Source of the DNA: Natronospira bacteriovora
GTDB lineage: Bacteria > Pseudomonadota > Gammaproteobacteria > Natronospirales > Natronospiraceae
Direction of reading: 5' to 3'
DNA length: 64,000 bases
NCBI RefSeq assembly: GCF_030848495.1
Contig: NZ_JAVDDT010000002.1
Location: 434,001-498,000, forward strand
The notes under the pieces are model-generated. The model searched no databases. It worked only from the letters and a program-made list of their open reading frames with translations, and was not told the DNA's origin. This document shows, piece by piece, positions 25,891-36,436 of the stretch; the first letter of the stretch is position 1; each line of letters opens with the position of its first letter. The position numbers and the translations under genes were made by a program.

Positions 25891-27399
25891 ATGACAACAA
25901 CCAGGGCCAGCGGCACACTCAAGGCCGACAAGCACGAGCTGGCGGTTCAGCTGCGGGCCGGTAACGGCCTGATCACCATCGAAACCCGGGACGAACCCCG
26001 GGCCGAGCAGCTGTTTCATCATGTGCTGCGGGAAGTCATCCGCCCCCTGTTTCGCTGGACGGCGGCGGCCGGTCTGGAACGGCTGGACATGGATGTGCCG
26101 GCACCCCCGGATACGGATTCGCCGGAGAAGGTCCTGCGCCATATTCGCGATCGTCACAGCCAGGGCATTTTTCTCCTGCTGGACTTCCATCCCTACCTGG
26201 ATAATCCCGTGCACCAGCGACTGCTGCGGGAGATCGCCCGCGGCGCGACACCCGACAGTCCCAATGTGGTGCTGATCAGTCCTCGCCTGGAACTGCCGTC
26301 CGAACTGCGTTCCCTGGCCACCCCCTTCGATCTCTCCCTGCCCAATGACGATGAACTGGAATACATGGTGCGGGAAGAGGCCCAGGCCTGGACGGATCAT
26401 AATCAGGGCCGAAAGGTGCGGGCCAGCCGCAAGGCACTGAACTTGCTGGTGGCGAATCTGCGCGGCCTGCCCATGAAGGATGCCCGCCGCCTGGCGCGCA
26501 ATGCCATCTGGAATGACGGTGCCCTGACCGAGAACGATCTGCCCGGTGTCATGGAGGCCAAGTTCCGCATGCTCGACCCCGGCGGGGTGCTGAGCTTCGA
26601 GATGGAGACCGAGCGTTTCGTCAACGTGGCTGGCCTGAATCGCCTGAAGGACTGGCTGCGTCAGCGCGCCCCGGTCTTTGCCAGTGGTGAGCCGCCACCG
26701 GGTCTGGATATTCCCCGTGGCATTCTGCTGCTGGGGGTGCAGGGCTGTGGCAAATCCCTGGCGGCCCGTGCGGTGGCTGGTGTTTTCGGCGTGCCCCTGC
26801 TGCGCCTGGATGGCGGTGCGCTGTATAACAAGTACCACGGGGAGAGCGAGCGCAATCTGCGTGAGTCCCTCAAGAGCGCCGAGTTGATGGCGCCCTGCGT
26901 CCTCTGGATGGATGAGATCGAGAAGGGCATGTCCGTCTCCGACACCGATGGCGGCACCTCCCAGCGCATTCTGGGCAGCTTCCTGACCTGGATGGCCGAA
27001 CGTGACAAGCCGGTATTTCTGGTGGCCACGGCCAACGACATCGAGAAGCTGCCGCCCGAGATGGTGCGTCAGGGCCGTTTTGATGAGATTTTCTTCGTCG
27101 ATCTGCCGAATCGGGACATCCGCCGGGCCATCATCGGTATTCACCTGCAGCGGCGCGAGCTCGATCCACGGGATTTCGACCTGGAGGCCCTGGCCGAGGC
27201 CAGCGAGGGCTATTCCGGGGCCGAGCTGGAGCAGGCCGTGGTCTCGGCTTGTTATGCCGCCCACGCGGCGGGACGCCCGCCGGACACCGAGGCCGTACGC
27301 ACCGCCATCGGCAATACCCGCCCGCTGTCCGTGGTGCGCCGGGAGAGCATTGAGGCCCTGCGTCGCTGGGCATCGGAACGAACCGTGCCGGCGGACTGA
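25891..27399 (+). CDS. Ycf46-like AAA ATPase
   Basis: 502 residues. The N-terminal half (1-240) is a non-AAA domain with FLLLDFHPYLDNPVHQRLLRE, as in Ycf46-type proteins. The AAA module has Walker A GVQGCGKS (282-289), pore-loop region LYNKYHGESERNLRESL, Walker B VLWMDEIEKG (337-346) and GRFDEIFFVDLP. The cyanobacterial homologue affects carbon use; the bacterial role is not settled. A hexamer-repeat hairpin lies just upstream and a membrane protein gene follows after 17 bases. Confidence 0.85.
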   Translation: MTTTRASGTLKADKHELAVQLRAGNGLITIETRDEPRAEQLFHHVLREVIRPLFRWTAAAGLERLDMDVPAPPDTDSPEKVLRHIRDRHSQGIFLLLDFHPYLDNPVHQRLLREIARGATPDSPNVVLISPRLELPSELRSLATPFDLSLPNDDELEYMVREEAQAWTDHNQGRKVRASRKALNLLVANLRGLPMKDARRLARNAIWNDGALTENDLPGVMEAKFRMLDPGGVLSFEMETERFVNVAGLNRLKDWLRQRAPVFASGEPPPGLDIPRGILLLGVQGCGKSLAARAVAGVFGVPLLRLDGGALYNKYHGESERNLRESLKSAELMAPCVLWMDEIEKGMSVSDTDGGTSQRILGSFLTWMAERDKPVFLVATANDIEKLPPEMVRQGRFDEIFFVDLPNRDIRRAIIGIHLQRRELDPRDFDLEALAEASEGYSGAELEQAVVSACYAAHAAGRPPDTEAVRTAIGNTRPLSVVRRESIEALRRWASERTVPAD

Positions 27400-27416
27400 G
27401 CGGGAAAGGGGGCAAG

Positions 27417-28106
27417 ATGGTGTGGCGATTGAACTTGGGGGCGATCAGCCGTCCCACTCTGTTGAACGGTCTGGCTCGTGCGCTTGCTGCTGTTGTCGGC
27501 ATGTCGTTCTTCACCATCGGGACGTTCTATCTCGCCATTCTCCTGATCGGTGGCTTATGGGAAGGTTTCGGACGTGGCAGCTTCACGGCCTGGTTCTTTC
27601 TGATGCTGCTTTATGTTTATGGCACCGCTTTTCTGGCTTTCCATGTCGCCTGCCGGCCGGGTCTCGTCCGAGGGCTGCTGCTGACGATACTGGTGCTGCC
27701 AGCCGTCGGCTCTTTCGTCCAGGTGGCCGGCACCGGTGGTGAATTGACCGCTGCCGTCGATACCTTTGCCGATAACCAGGATCCAGAGGCCGTGGCGGAA
27801 GCCGAAGCCCTGTTGCTGAAACATCAGCGCCGTGCCGGGAACCCGCCGCATGTTCAGCAGCTGCTCTTCCATCTCCAGAATGCCGACAGCGACCGACAAC
27901 GTATTCGCTTGGTGCGTCTGCTGGCTCGGCTGACCCATCAGCATGAGCCCTCGCTCGAGTTGCTTCGTCGCCTGCGGGAAGAAACCCGCGGTGATCCGGA
28001 GCGCGCCGAGCTCCATGAAACGGTGGAGGAGGCGATCAAGGCCATTCGGCCGCCAGCACCCGCGTCGCCTGAAGGTGGGGCTGCTGATACCGCCGGTGCG
28101 GGCTGA
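27417..28106 (+). CDS. Membrane protein of unknown function
   Basis: 229 residues with three likely membrane helices in the first 110 (FTIGTFYLAILLIGGLW, FFLMLLYVYGTAFLAFHV, GLLLTILVLPAVGSFVQV), then a soluble helical part (120-205) rich in Leu and Arg that may be repeat-like, and a Pro-Ala tail. No family recognised. The short spacing to the AAA ATPase suggests co-transcription. Confidence 0.7.
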   Translation: MVWRLNLGAISRPTLLNGLARALAAVVGMSFFTIGTFYLAILLIGGLWEGFGRGSFTAWFFLMLLYVYGTAFLAFHVACRPGLVRGLLLTILVLPAVGSFVQVAGTGGELTAAVDTFADNQDPEAVAEAEALLLKHQRRAGNPPHVQQLLFHLQNADSDRQRIRLVRLLARLTHQHEPSLELLRRLREETRGDPERAELHETVEEAIKAIRPPAPASPEGGAADTAGAG

Positions 28107-28127
28107 TGCGGAAAAGCAGGGTATTTG

Positions 28128-28155
28128 TTGACAGGGCGGGGCGAGGCGGTAAAAT
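28128..28155 (+). promoter_or_regulatory. Strong promoter of tRNA-Val
   Basis: A consensus TTGACA (28128-28133) and TAAAAT (28150-28155) with a 16-base GC-rich spacer. It ends 20 bases before the tRNA. Confidence 0.8.
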
Positions 28156-28175
28156 ACGCGGCCTGCAAGCACTTT

Positions 28176-28252
28176 AGTCGCGTAGCTCAGCTGGTTAGAG
28201 CACCACCTTGACATGGTGGGGGTCGGTGGTTCGAGTCCACTCGCGACTACCA
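28176..28252 (+). tRNA. tRNA-Val (GAC)
   Basis: 77 bases with acceptor stem AGTCGCG/CGCGACT, D-loop AGCTCAGCTGGTTAGAGC, anticodon stem-loop CCACCTTGACATGGTGG (anticodon GAC), T-loop GGTTCGAGTCC and encoded CCA. Its last 23 bases are repeated 176 bases downstream. Confidence 0.95.
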
Positions 28253-28428
28253 ATTTTCAGGACTGATGCTTAGGCGTTGGTTCCAGTAGCGCGGTGGCAA
28301 CCGCGGGGACTCTCACCACCGACGATGTCGGTGGTTGTTCGGCCCGTCCGTGGGCCTCACCCTTCGGGCTCCCTGCGGTCGCGAAATTTCGCTCCGGGCG
28401 AAATTTTCGAGTCCACTCGCGACTACCA
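28230..28428 (+). repeat. Duplicated tRNA-Val 3' end flanking a 153-bp insert
   Basis: The 23 bases at 28230-28252 are repeated exactly at 28406-28428. The DNA between them codes for nothing clear but contains a 7-bp hairpin (CACCGAC/GTCGGTG, about 28319-28335) resembling a tRNA anticodon arm. It looks like the scar of a small element or a deleted island that used the tRNA-Val 3' end as attachment site; duplication by slippage is an alternative. Confidence 0.7.
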
Positions 28429-28440
28429 GTTTTTCGGGAA

Positions 28441-28473
28441 AGCATCGTCGGCGCCCGCCACGATGCTTTTTCT
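28441..28473 (+). terminator. Rho-independent terminator after tRNA-Val / before thrS
   Basis: An 8-bp stem (28441-28448 with 28460-28467), an 11-base loop and a T-rich tail. It probably ends the tRNA-Val transcript. As it lies 50 bases before thrS it could also attenuate thrS. Confidence 0.8.
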
Positions 28474-28523
28474 TTATCCATGTGGCCCCTCGTACAGGCC
28501 ACCACTGAAGAAAGGAAGGCCCA

Positions 28524-30446
28524 ATGCCCGTCATTACCCTCCCCGATGGTTCCCGTCGTGAATTCGATCAGCCGGTCAGCATCCTGGATGTGGCAGCCGA
28601 TATCGGCCCCGGTCTGGCCAAGGCCACTCTGGCCGGCAAGGTCAACGGTGAGCTGAAGGACGCCTGTGACCTGATCCGCGAGGATGCCGAACTGCAGATC
28701 ATCACCCCGCGTGACGAGGAAGGTCTGGAGATCATCCGCCATTCCTGCGCCCACATGCTGGGTCAGGCGGTGAAGCAGCTGTATCCCGAGGCGAAGATGG
28801 CCATCGGCCCGGTCATCGAGGACGGCTTCTACTACGACATCCGTTTCGACCAGGGCTTTACCCCGGATGATCTGGAGAAGATCGAGGCTCGCATGAAGGC
28901 GCTGATCGATCAGGAATACGACGTGATCAAGAAGGTCACGCCCCGGGAGGAAGTGCTGCGGATCTTCCGCGAGCGCGGGGAGGACTACAAGGTGGCCCTG
29001 GTGGAGGACATGCCCGAGGTCCAGGAGATGGCCCTTTACCATCACCAGGAATACATCGACATGTGTCGCGGGCCCCATGTGCCCAATACCCGCTTCTGCA
29101 AGGCCTTCAAGCTGACCAAGCTGGCCGGCGCCTATTGGCGCGGTGATGCCGCCAACGAGATGCTGCAGCGGGTCTATGGCACCGCCTGGGCCGACAAGAA
29201 AGGGCTCAAGCAATACCTCAAGCGCCTGGAGCAAGCCAAGAAGCGCGATCATCGCCGCTTCGGCAAGCTGTTCGATCTCTTCCATACCCAGGAAGAGGCC
29301 CCGGGCATGATCTTCTGGCATGACAATGGCTGGCGGATCTACACCGAGATTCAGGACTATTTGCGTGCCAAGCTGCGCCGTGCGAATTACACCGAGGTGC
29401 ACACGCCGGAAATCATTGATCGCAGCCTGTGGGAGAAGTCCGGTCACTGGGAGAAGTTCCGCGACGACATGTTCGTGACCGGTTCGGAAGAGCGGGAATT
29501 CGCCATCAAGCCCATGAACTGCCCGGCCCATGTGCAGATCTACAACCATGGTCTGCGCAGTTACCGTGATCTGCCCCTGCGCATGGCGGAGTTCGGCTCC
29601 TGCCACCGCAATGAGCCTTCCGGCACCCTGCACGGCCTGATGCGGGTGCGCAATTTCGTCCAGGATGACGCGCATATTTTCTGCACCGAGGCCCAGGTGC
29701 AGTCCGAAGTGTCCGATTTCATCGACCTGCTGTACGAGGTCTATGCGGACTTCGGATTCACCGACGTGCAGGTGGCACTGTCCACCCGGCCCGCCAAGCG
29801 GGTGGGTTCCGATGCCGTCTGGGATGAGGCGGAAAAGGCGCTGGAAGCGGCCCTGAACGAGAAGGGCCTGGACTGGCGCCTGCAGCCGGGGGAGGGCGCC
29901 TTCTACGGCCCGAAGATCGAATTCTCCCTGCGCGACTGCCTCGGCCGGGTCTGGCAGCTGGGCACCATGCAGCTGGATTTCTCCATGCCGGAGCGCCTTG
30001 GTGCCCAGTATGTGGCGGAAGATGGCGAGAAAAAGACTCCCGTCATGCTGCACCGGGCGATTCTCGGCTCCCTGGAGCGCTTCATCGGCATTCTGATTGA
30101 GGAATACGCCGGAAACCTGCCCACCTGGCTGGCTCCCACCCAGGTCGTGGTGCTGAATATCACCGATCGGCAGGCCGAATACGCGGAAAAAATCGCCGAA
30201 ACCCTGCAGAATCAGGGTTTTCGGGTCGAGTCGGACTTGAGAAACGAGAAGATCGGCTTTAAAATCCGCGAACACACCATCCAAAGAGTGCCCTGGCTCG
30301 TCGTGGTCGGGGATCGCGAGATGGAAACAGACCAGGTAGCCGTGCGGACCCGGACGGGTGAGGATCTCGGCAGCATGAGCCGGGAAGCCTTCGCCGAAAC
30401 GCTCCGGGAGGATATCGCACGGCTCGGTCGTCGTTTGGAGGATTGA
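28524..30446 (+). CDS. thrS: Threonine-tRNA ligase
   Basis: 640 residues in the usual order: TGS domain (1-62), editing domain with [19 protein letters not shown] (72-90) and the catalytic class II core with motif 2 ([19 protein letters not shown]), zinc ligands in [11 protein letters not shown], and a C-terminal anticodon-binding domain. AAAGGAAGG precedes the ATG. It is the first gene of the classical thrS-infC-rpmI-rplT operon. Confidence 0.97.
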   Translation: MPVITLPDGSRREFDQPVSILDVAADIGPGLAKATLAGKVNGELKDACDLIREDAELQIITPRDEEGLEIIRHSCAHMLGQAVKQLYPEAKMAIGPVIEDGFYYDIRFDQGFTPDDLEKIEARMKALIDQEYDVIKKVTPREEVLRIFRERGEDYKVALVEDMPEVQEMALYHHQEYIDMCRGPHVPNTRFCKAFKLTKLAGAYWRGDAANEMLQRVYGTAWADKKGLKQYLKRLEQAKKRDHRRFGKLFDLFHTQEEAPGMIFWHDNGWRIYTEIQDYLRAKLRRANYTEVHTPEIIDRSLWEKSGHWEKFRDDMFVTGSEEREFAIKPMNCPAHVQIYNHGLRSYRDLPLRMAEFGSCHRNEPSGTLHGLMRVRNFVQDDAHIFCTEAQVQSEVSDFIDLLYEVYADFGFTDVQVALSTRPAKRVGSDAVWDEAEKALEAALNEKGLDWRLQPGEGAFYGPKIEFSLRDCLGRVWQLGTMQLDFSMPERLGAQYVAEDGEKKTPVMLHRAILGSLERFIGILIEEYAGNLPTWLAPTQVVVLNITDRQAEYAEKIAETLQNQGFRVESDLRNEKIGFKIREHTIQRVPWLVVVGDREMETDQVAVRTRTGEDLGSMSREAFAETLREDIARLGRRLED

Positions 30447-30449
30447 AAT

Positions 30450-30965
30450 ATCGCTGCGAAGAACAGGACCCGCCGGAACAAGGACATTCGAGCACCGCAA
30501 GTCCGGCTGATCGATCAGGAAGGCGAACAGATGGGGATCGTGCCCCTTGAGCAGGCCCTGGAGTCTGCGCAGGAAGCGGGCATGGATCTGGTGGAAGTCT
30601 CCCCCAACGCCGAACCGCCGGTCTGCCGCATCATGGACTACGGCAAGTTTGTCTTTGAACAGAAGAAAAAACAGGCCGGTCAGAAAAAGCAGAAGCAGAT
30701 TCAGGTCAAGGAAGTGAAGTTCCGCCCGAACACCGATGACAATGATTATCGGATCAAGCTTCGGAATGCGACACGCTTCCTTGAGGAAGGAAACAAGGTC
30801 AAGGTGACCCTGCGCTTCCGCGGTCGCGAGATGCTCCATCAGGACATCGGGCGCGACCTGCTCAAACGCGTGGAGGAAGACCTGAAGGAACTGGCCGCCG
30901 TCGAGCAGTTTCCCAAGCTCGAGGGCCGGCAGATGATCATGGTGATGGGGCCGAGAAAGAAATAA
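30450..30965 (+). CDS. infC: Translation initiation factor IF-3, predicted AUC start
   Basis: 171 residues. The N-terminal domain with [21 protein letters not shown], the linker rich in Lys ([14 protein letters not shown]) and the C-terminal domain ending MVMGPRKK are all present. The first ATG (30531) would remove 27 residues of the conserved N-terminal domain. The frame reaches back to ATC at 30450, placed 8 bases after GGAGG and 3 bases after the thrS stop. Non-AUG starts (AUU, AUC, AUA) are normal for infC and let IF-3 repress its own synthesis. Confidence 0.9.
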   Translation: MAAKNRTRRNKDIRAPQVRLIDQEGEQMGIVPLEQALESAQEAGMDLVEVSPNAEPPVCRIMDYGKFVFEQKKKQAGQKKQKQIQVKEVKFRPNTDDNDYRIKLRNATRFLEEGNKVKVTLRFRGREMLHQDIGRDLLKRVEEDLKELAAVEQFPKLEGRQMIMVMGPRKK

Positions 30966-31117
30966 GGCCCCATGGCAGTGAAAAACCCGCTCAGGGAAGG
31001 GTGGGGCAAGCAAAAAGCGGGGAGCGCGGCCATGTGGCCCGACTCCTTCGTCCCTGGTGACTAACGCCCGGCAGCCGGAAAGGCCGGGGACCAGGAATAA
31101 ATGAAACGGAGCAGACA

Positions 31118-31318
31118 ATGCCTAAGATCAAGACCCATCGGGGCGCTGCCAAGCGCTTCCGCAAGACGGGCAGTGGGAAGATCAAGCGTAATCAGTCCCA
31201 TCGCCGCCATATCCTCACCAAGAAGAGCACCAAGCGTAAGCGTCAGCTGCGCGACGCGGCGTATATTCACGCCAGCGACGTCGGCCTGATTACCCGCATG
31301 CTGCCCTACAAGAAGTAA
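31118..31318 (+). CDS. rpmI: 50S ribosomal protein L35
   Basis: 66 residues, [20 protein letters not shown] at the start and the basic [15 protein letters not shown] segment, as in all L35 proteins. The 152-base gap from infC contains a short hairpin and is the region where, in E. coli, L20 binds to repress rpmI and rplT; I cannot show the pseudoknot here. Confidence 0.97.
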   Translation: MPKIKTHRGAAKRFRKTGSGKIKRNQSHRRHILTKKSTKRKRQLRDAAYIHASDVGLITRMLPYKK

Positions 31319-31330
31319 GGAGGACCAAAG

Positions 31331-31687
31331 ATGCCAAGAGTGAAACGTGGTGTAACCGCTCGTGCGCGGCACAATAAGGTCCTCAAGGAAGCCAAGGGCT
31401 ATTACGGTGCGCGACGCAAGACGTTCAAGACGGCCCGCCAGGCTGTCATCAAGGCCGGCCAGTACGCCTACCGCGACCGCCGGGTGCGCAAGCGCGAGTT
31501 CCGCGCTCTGTGGATCACCCGCATCAACGCCGCGGCTCGCGAAAACGGCTTGTCCTACAGCCGTCTGATCAACGGCCTCAAGCAGGCCGGGATCGAACTG
31601 GACCGCAAGGTGCTGGCCGACATGGCCGTGCACGACAAGGCCGGCTTTGCCGCCATTGCCGAACAGGCAAAAGCGCAACTCGGCTGA
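31331..31687 (+). CDS. rplT: 50S ribosomal protein L20
   Basis: 118 residues, [20 protein letters not shown] at the start and the conserved [20 protein letters not shown], then the globular domain with LIERANAA-like [23 protein letters not shown] precedes the ATG, 12 bases after rpmI. Confidence 0.97.
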   Translation: MPRVKRGVTARARHNKVLKEAKGYYGARRKTFKTARQAVIKAGQYAYRDRRVRKREFRALWITRINAAARENGLSYSRLINGLKQAGIELDRKVLADMAVHDKAGFAAIAEQAKAQLG

Positions 31688-31729
31688 ACAGCTCTCGGTC
31701 AAGGTTGAAAAACCTGATCAGACCTGACT

Positions 31730-31769
31730 GGAGGGGAAAGGCCACCATACCTTTCCCCTCCTTTTGTTT
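31730..31769 (+). terminator. Strong terminator after rplT
   Basis: A perfect 12-bp stem (31730-31741 with 31750-31761), an 8-base loop and a TTTTGTTT tail. It separates rplT from pheS; no Phe-rich leader peptide is seen, so I do not call it an attenuator. Confidence 0.9.
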
Positions 31770-31806
31770 CCGGGGCGGTGGTTTTCAGTCACCGCGCCAT
31801 CAATGA

Positions 31807-32850
<1,044 letters not shown>

Positions 32851-32860
32851 GGTAGTGATA

Positions 32861-33002
32861 GCCACAGATGGACACAGATAAACACAGATGATTTGAGCGT
32901 TGAATTCAGCGGCGGTGCATTTGGCGCGGCAATGCGGCTCTCAAAAGCCGTGACGAACGACACCACCCAAAAAATCTGTGTTCATCTGTGTTCATCTGTG
33001 GC
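32861..33002. mobile_element. MITE-like element between pheS and pheT
   Basis: A 142-base unit whose 29-base ends are inverted repeats with two mismatches (32861-32889 and 32974-33002). Each end is built of ACACAGAT-type steps (CCACAGATG, GACACAGAT, AACACAGAT). There is no transposase. The repeat word CCACAGATGAACACAGAT is one I recall seeing scattered between genes in many environmental bacteria, where it produces spurious peptides with ICVHLW. Confidence 0.8.
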
Positions 33003-33037
33003 CAATTATTTTTAGTGAAGCTTTTCGGGAGCATGCG

Positions 33038-35407
33038 ATGCGTGTCAGTGAGAACTGGCTGAAAGAGTGGGTGGATCATGGCCTGGACACCCAGGCCCTG
33101 GCGGATCGCCTGACGATGGCGGGGCTGGAAGTGGACGCCATCGAGCCGGCGGCCGGGGAGTTCAGTAATGTGGTGGTGGGCCATGTCACCGCCGTCGAGC
33201 CGCATCCGGATGCCGACAAGCTGCGGGTCTGTCAGGTCGAGGACGGCAGCGGTGAGACTCACACCGTGGTCTGTGGCGCGCCCAATGTTCACCAGGGCAT
33301 GCGCGCACCCTTTGCCCGGATCGGCGCCGTGCTCCCGGGTGGCATGAAAATCAAGAAGGCCAGGCTGCGCGGTGTGGAGTCCCGCGGTATGCTGTGCTCC
33401 GCCAGTGAGCTGGGTCTGTCCGAGGATGCCGCCGGCCTGATGGCCCTGGCGGCTGATGCGCCGGTGGGTGAAGACCTGCACGCCTACCTCGGCCTGGATG
33501 ACCGCATCATCGAAATCGATCTCACCCCCAATCGCGCGGACTGTCTAAGCATGGCCGGGATCGCCCGGGAAGTGGGGGCCCTGACCGGGGCGCCGGTGTC
33601 GTTCCCGACGATTGCCGAGACCCCGGACGGTGGGGCGCCACAGGTGGCCGTTTCGGTGGAATCCGCCGAGGACTGTCCGTCCTATGTGGGCCGGGTCATC
33701 ACCGGCATTGATACCACGGCCACCACACCGGTCTGGCTGAGTGAGCGACTGCGCCGCGCGGGCATTCGACCTATCAACCCGGTCGTGGATGTGACCAACT
33801 ACGTCATGCTCGAGCTGGGCCAGCCCATGCACGGCTTTCGACTGGATGCCATTAGCGGTGACGTCCGGGTGCGGCGGGCCCGGGCCGGTGAATCCATCAC
33901 CCTCCTGGATGGGCGCCAGGTCGAGCTGGATGAAGAGATTCTCGTCATTGCCGATGACAACGGCCCCATCGCCATGGCCGGTGTCATGGGCGGCGAGGGC
34001 ACGGCCGTAGAGGGTGAGACCGAGGCGGTCTTCCTGGAGAGCGCCTGCTTCGCGCCCACGGTCATTGCCGGCCGGGCACGACGATTCGGTCTGCACACGG
34101 ATGCCTCCCATCGTTTCGAGCGTGGCGTTGATCCCGCCCTGCAGGCGCGGGCCCTTGACCGGGCAGCGGCCCTGATCCTCGAGATTGCCGGCGGCGACGC
34201 GGGCCCGGTCACCCGGCTCATGCCCGAGACGACAGCCGCAGGCACGATTCGCCTGCGCCGGGATCGCCTGCATGCGGTGCTGGGTTTCGAGTTGCCCCGG
34301 GAGGATGTCACCGGGATGCTGGAGCGGCTGGGAATGGCCGTCACGGTCGAAGACGACGGCTGGCAGGCGGTGGTCCCGAGCTTCCGCTACGACCTGGCCA
34401 TAGAGGAAGACCTGATCGAGGAGGTGGCCCGCATTTTCGGCTACGACCGGATTCCCGTGGAGCGCATGCCGGCCGAACTCAGGCCGGGTGATGTCTCCGA
34501 GGCCCGGGTCAGCGAAAGCCGCCTGCGGGCGCTGATGGTGGAACGGGGCTACCAGGAGGCGGTGACCTACAGCTTTGTGCCGCGGGCGGTGGATCGTGTG
34601 CTGTCAGGAGGGCTGGAAGGACAGCGCCTGGTCAATCCCATCTCCCAGGACCTGGAAACCATGCGCACCACCCTCTGGTCCGGTCTGGTGGCGACCCTCC
34701 AGCACAACGCCAATCGCCAGCAGAATCGCATCCGTCTTTTTGAGACGGGCTTGAGGTTTATCCCGCAAGGTGATGAAATAAAACAGGAAAAGTGGGTTTC
34801 CGGTCTGGTGTGGGGCAATGCCGAGCCCGAGCAGTGGGATGGCAGAACCCGGCCGGCCGACTTCTTTGACGTCAAGGCGGATGTGGAAGCGCTGCTGCAG
34901 ATCAGCGGGCCGCGTGTCCTTGCATTCCAGGCTGACAGCCATCCCGCCCTGCACCCGGGCCAGAGCGCCCGGGTGTCCCTGGAGGGGGCGGATATCGGCT
35001 GGCTGGGCCGGATGCATCCGGCTGTGGCCGATGAACTGGATGTGCCGGAAGGCGCCTATCTGTTCGAGCTGGCCCTGGCTCCCATCTGTCAGGGCAGTGT
35101 GCCTGCCTACCGTGCCGTGTCGCGTTTTCCCGCCGTCCGCCGTGACCTGGCCTTCATCGTGGATCAGGCGCTGCCCAGCGCGGATCTCATCGCCGCCGCC
35201 CGGGAAGCGGCCGGTGACGTTCTCAAGGAAGCCCGGATTTTCGACGTCTATCAGGGCAAAGGCGTAGATTCCGGACGAAAAAGTATCGCTTTAGGCTTGA
35301 TTCTACAGGATTCTTCACGCACTCTTAAGGATCAGGACGCGGACGCGGTGGTTGCGGCTGTACGCAACAGCCTCGAAGTCCGTTGTGGAGCCACAGTGAG
35401 AGATTAA
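33038..35407 (+). CDS. pheT: Phenylalanine-tRNA ligase beta subunit
   Basis: 789 residues with the N-terminal tRNA-binding domain ([21 protein letters not shown], about 40-60), the B3/B4 editing region, B5, the inactive class II core and the C-terminal FDX-ACB domain ([19 protein letters not shown]). The start is the ATG at 33038 ([10 protein letters not shown]), just outside the repeat element; an in-frame ATG inside the element adds 20 residues not found in the family. Confidence 0.96.
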   Translation: MRVSENWLKEWVDHGLDTQALADRLTMAGLEVDAIEPAAGEFSNVVVGHVTAVEPHPDADKLRVCQVEDGSGETHTVVCGAPNVHQGMRAPFARIGAVLPGGMKIKKARLRGVESRGMLCSASELGLSEDAAGLMALAADAPVGEDLHAYLGLDDRIIEIDLTPNRADCLSMAGIAREVGALTGAPVSFPTIAETPDGGAPQVAVSVESAEDCPSYVGRVITGIDTTATTPVWLSERLRRAGIRPINPVVDVTNYVMLELGQPMHGFRLDAISGDVRVRRARAGESITLLDGRQVELDEEILVIADDNGPIAMAGVMGGEGTAVEGETEAVFLESACFAPTVIAGRARRFGLHTDASHRFERGVDPALQARALDRAAALILEIAGGDAGPVTRLMPETTAAGTIRLRRDRLHAVLGFELPREDVTGMLERLGMAVTVEDDGWQAVVPSFRYDLAIEEDLIEEVARIFGYDRIPVERMPAELRPGDVSEARVSESRLRALMVERGYQEAVTYSFVPRAVDRVLSGGLEGQRLVNPISQDLETMRTTLWSGLVATLQHNANRQQNRIRLFETGLRFIPQGDEIKQEKWVSGLVWGNAEPEQWDGRTRPADFFDVKADVEALLQISGPRVLAFQADSHPALHPGQSARVSLEGADIGWLGRMHPAVADELDVPEGAYLFELALAPICQGSVPAYRAVSRFPAVRRDLAFIVDQALPSADLIAAAREAAGDVLKEARIFDVYQGKGVDSGRKSIALGLILQDSSRTLKDQDADAVVAAVRNSLEVRCGATVRD

Positions 35408-35412
35408 GAAAA

Positions 35413-35712
35413 ATGGCACTCACGAAGGCGGAACTTGCAGAAGCGCTGTTCGATGAATTGGGACTGAACAAGCGCGAAGCCAAGGAACTGGTGGATCTCT
35501 TTTTCGAGGAGATCAAGGGAGCACTCGCCGAGGGCACCCAGGTCAAGCTGTCCGGATTCGGTAATTTCGATCTTCGGGACAAGAATCAGCGGCCTGGGCG
35601 CAATCCGAAAACCGGGGAAGAAATTCCCATTTCAGCGAGGCGCGTCGTTACCTTCCGCCCGGGACAGAAGCTGAAGACAAGAGTCGAGGCCTATGCTGGA
35701 ACCAGGGAATAA
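35413..35712 (+). CDS. ihfA: Integration host factor subunit alpha
   Basis: 99 residues: [20 protein letters not shown], then [20 protein letters not shown] and [20 protein letters not shown], the IhfA pattern. It directly follows pheT as in most gammaproteobacteria. The start at 35413 gives the family N-terminus; the next gene begins inside its last 20 bases. Confidence 0.96.
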   Translation: MALTKAELAEALFDELGLNKREAKELVDLFFEEIKGALAEGTQVKLSGFGNFDLRDKNQRPGRNPKTGEEIPISARRVVTFRPGQKLKTRVEAYAGTRE

Positions 35713-36049
35713 CGATGAATTGCCGGTCATCCCGGGAAAACGCTACTTCACCATCGGCGAGGTCAGCGATCTCTGTGGAGTGAAACCGCACGTGCTGCGT
35801 TACTGGGAACAGGAGTTCCCGCAGCTCAAGCCCGTCAAGCGCCGCGGAAACCGCCGATATTACCAGCGCCATGACGTGCTGGTGATTCGCCAGATCCGCA
35901 GTCTGCTGTATGACCAGGGCTTCACCATTGGTGGTGCCCGGCAGCAGCTGTCCGGCGAGAACGCCAAGCAGGATGTCAGCCAGAGTCAGCAGATCATCAA
36001 GCAGATCCGCACCGAGCTGGAAGACATTCTGCACACCCTGCGCCACTGA
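35693..36049 (+). CDS. MerR-family regulator downstream of ihfA
   Basis: 118 residues. The HTH and wing [28 protein letters not shown] with [17 protein letters not shown] are typical of MerR proteins, followed by a short coiled coil ([17 protein letters not shown]) and no cysteine-based effector domain. This gene is a constant neighbour of ihfA in Pseudomonas and relatives; its targets are not known to me. Confidence 0.88.
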   Translation: MLEPGNNDELPVIPGKRYFTIGEVSDLCGVKPHVLRYWEQEFPQLKPVKRRGNRRYYQRHDVLVIRQIRSLLYDQGFTIGGARQQLSGENAKQDVSQSQQIIKQIRTELEDILHTLRH

Positions 36050-36149
36050 CCGTCGACTTTCCGCCACTCAGCCGGCCGTCAGGGTTTCCCAACGGAGCGA
36101 TTTCCAGTATCATTCCGCCCTCGCTCGGGTGACCGGGCAACCGCTTTTT

Positions 36150-36226
36150 CGGGGTGTAGCGCAGCCTGGTAGCGCACCTGCATGGGGTGCAGGTGGTCGG
36201 AGGTTCAAATCCTCTCACCCCGACCA
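36150..36226 (+). tRNA. tRNA-Pro (GGG)
   Basis: 77 bases with acceptor stem CGGGGTG/CACCCCG, D-arm AGCGCAGCCTGGTAGCGC, anticodon stem CCTGC/GCAGG closing the loop ATGGGGT (anticodon GGG), T-loop GGTTCAAATCC and CCA. It is close to E. coli proL and occupies the usual place after ihfA-merR. Confidence 0.95.
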
Positions 36227-36234
36227 ATTTCAAG

Positions 36235-36267
36235 AACCCGTCGAGTAACCTCGGCGGGTTTTTTTTG
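36235..36267 (+). terminator. Terminator after tRNA-Pro
   Basis: AACCCG (36235-36240) pairs with CGGGTT (36255-36260), extended inwards by TCGAG/CTCGG with small mismatches, and is followed by a run of T. Confidence 0.8.
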
Positions 36268-36436
36268 TTCTGGTGGCCCTAGACGGGAGGATTTGAACCT
36301 ACGGTTCACTTCCCTGCTTCGGCATCCTGCCTCCGCGACGGAAAGCCCGGTTGGGCCTTGATGCTGGCAGGGCTGTCTTGTCTTGGTCTTTGCCTGCAGG
36401 CAGGCTGGCCCTTTGGTGGAGTGAGGAGGGCGGTTC

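Noticed and set aside
25864-27264. A 466-codon minus-strand frame across the AAA ATPase
   Set aside because: It is antisense to a clear AAA ATPase with Walker motifs and has no protein features of its own.
28257-31118. A 953-codon open frame on the minus strand across thrS and infC
   Set aside because: It is antisense to two certain genes and crosses the tRNA-Val repeat. The peptide is His- and Leu-rich, as is typical of reverse-strand translation of GC-rich genes.
32978-33037. Longer PheT start and a peptide reading MFICVHLWPI
   Set aside because: These codons come from the inserted repeat end. The family N-terminus begins at 33038.
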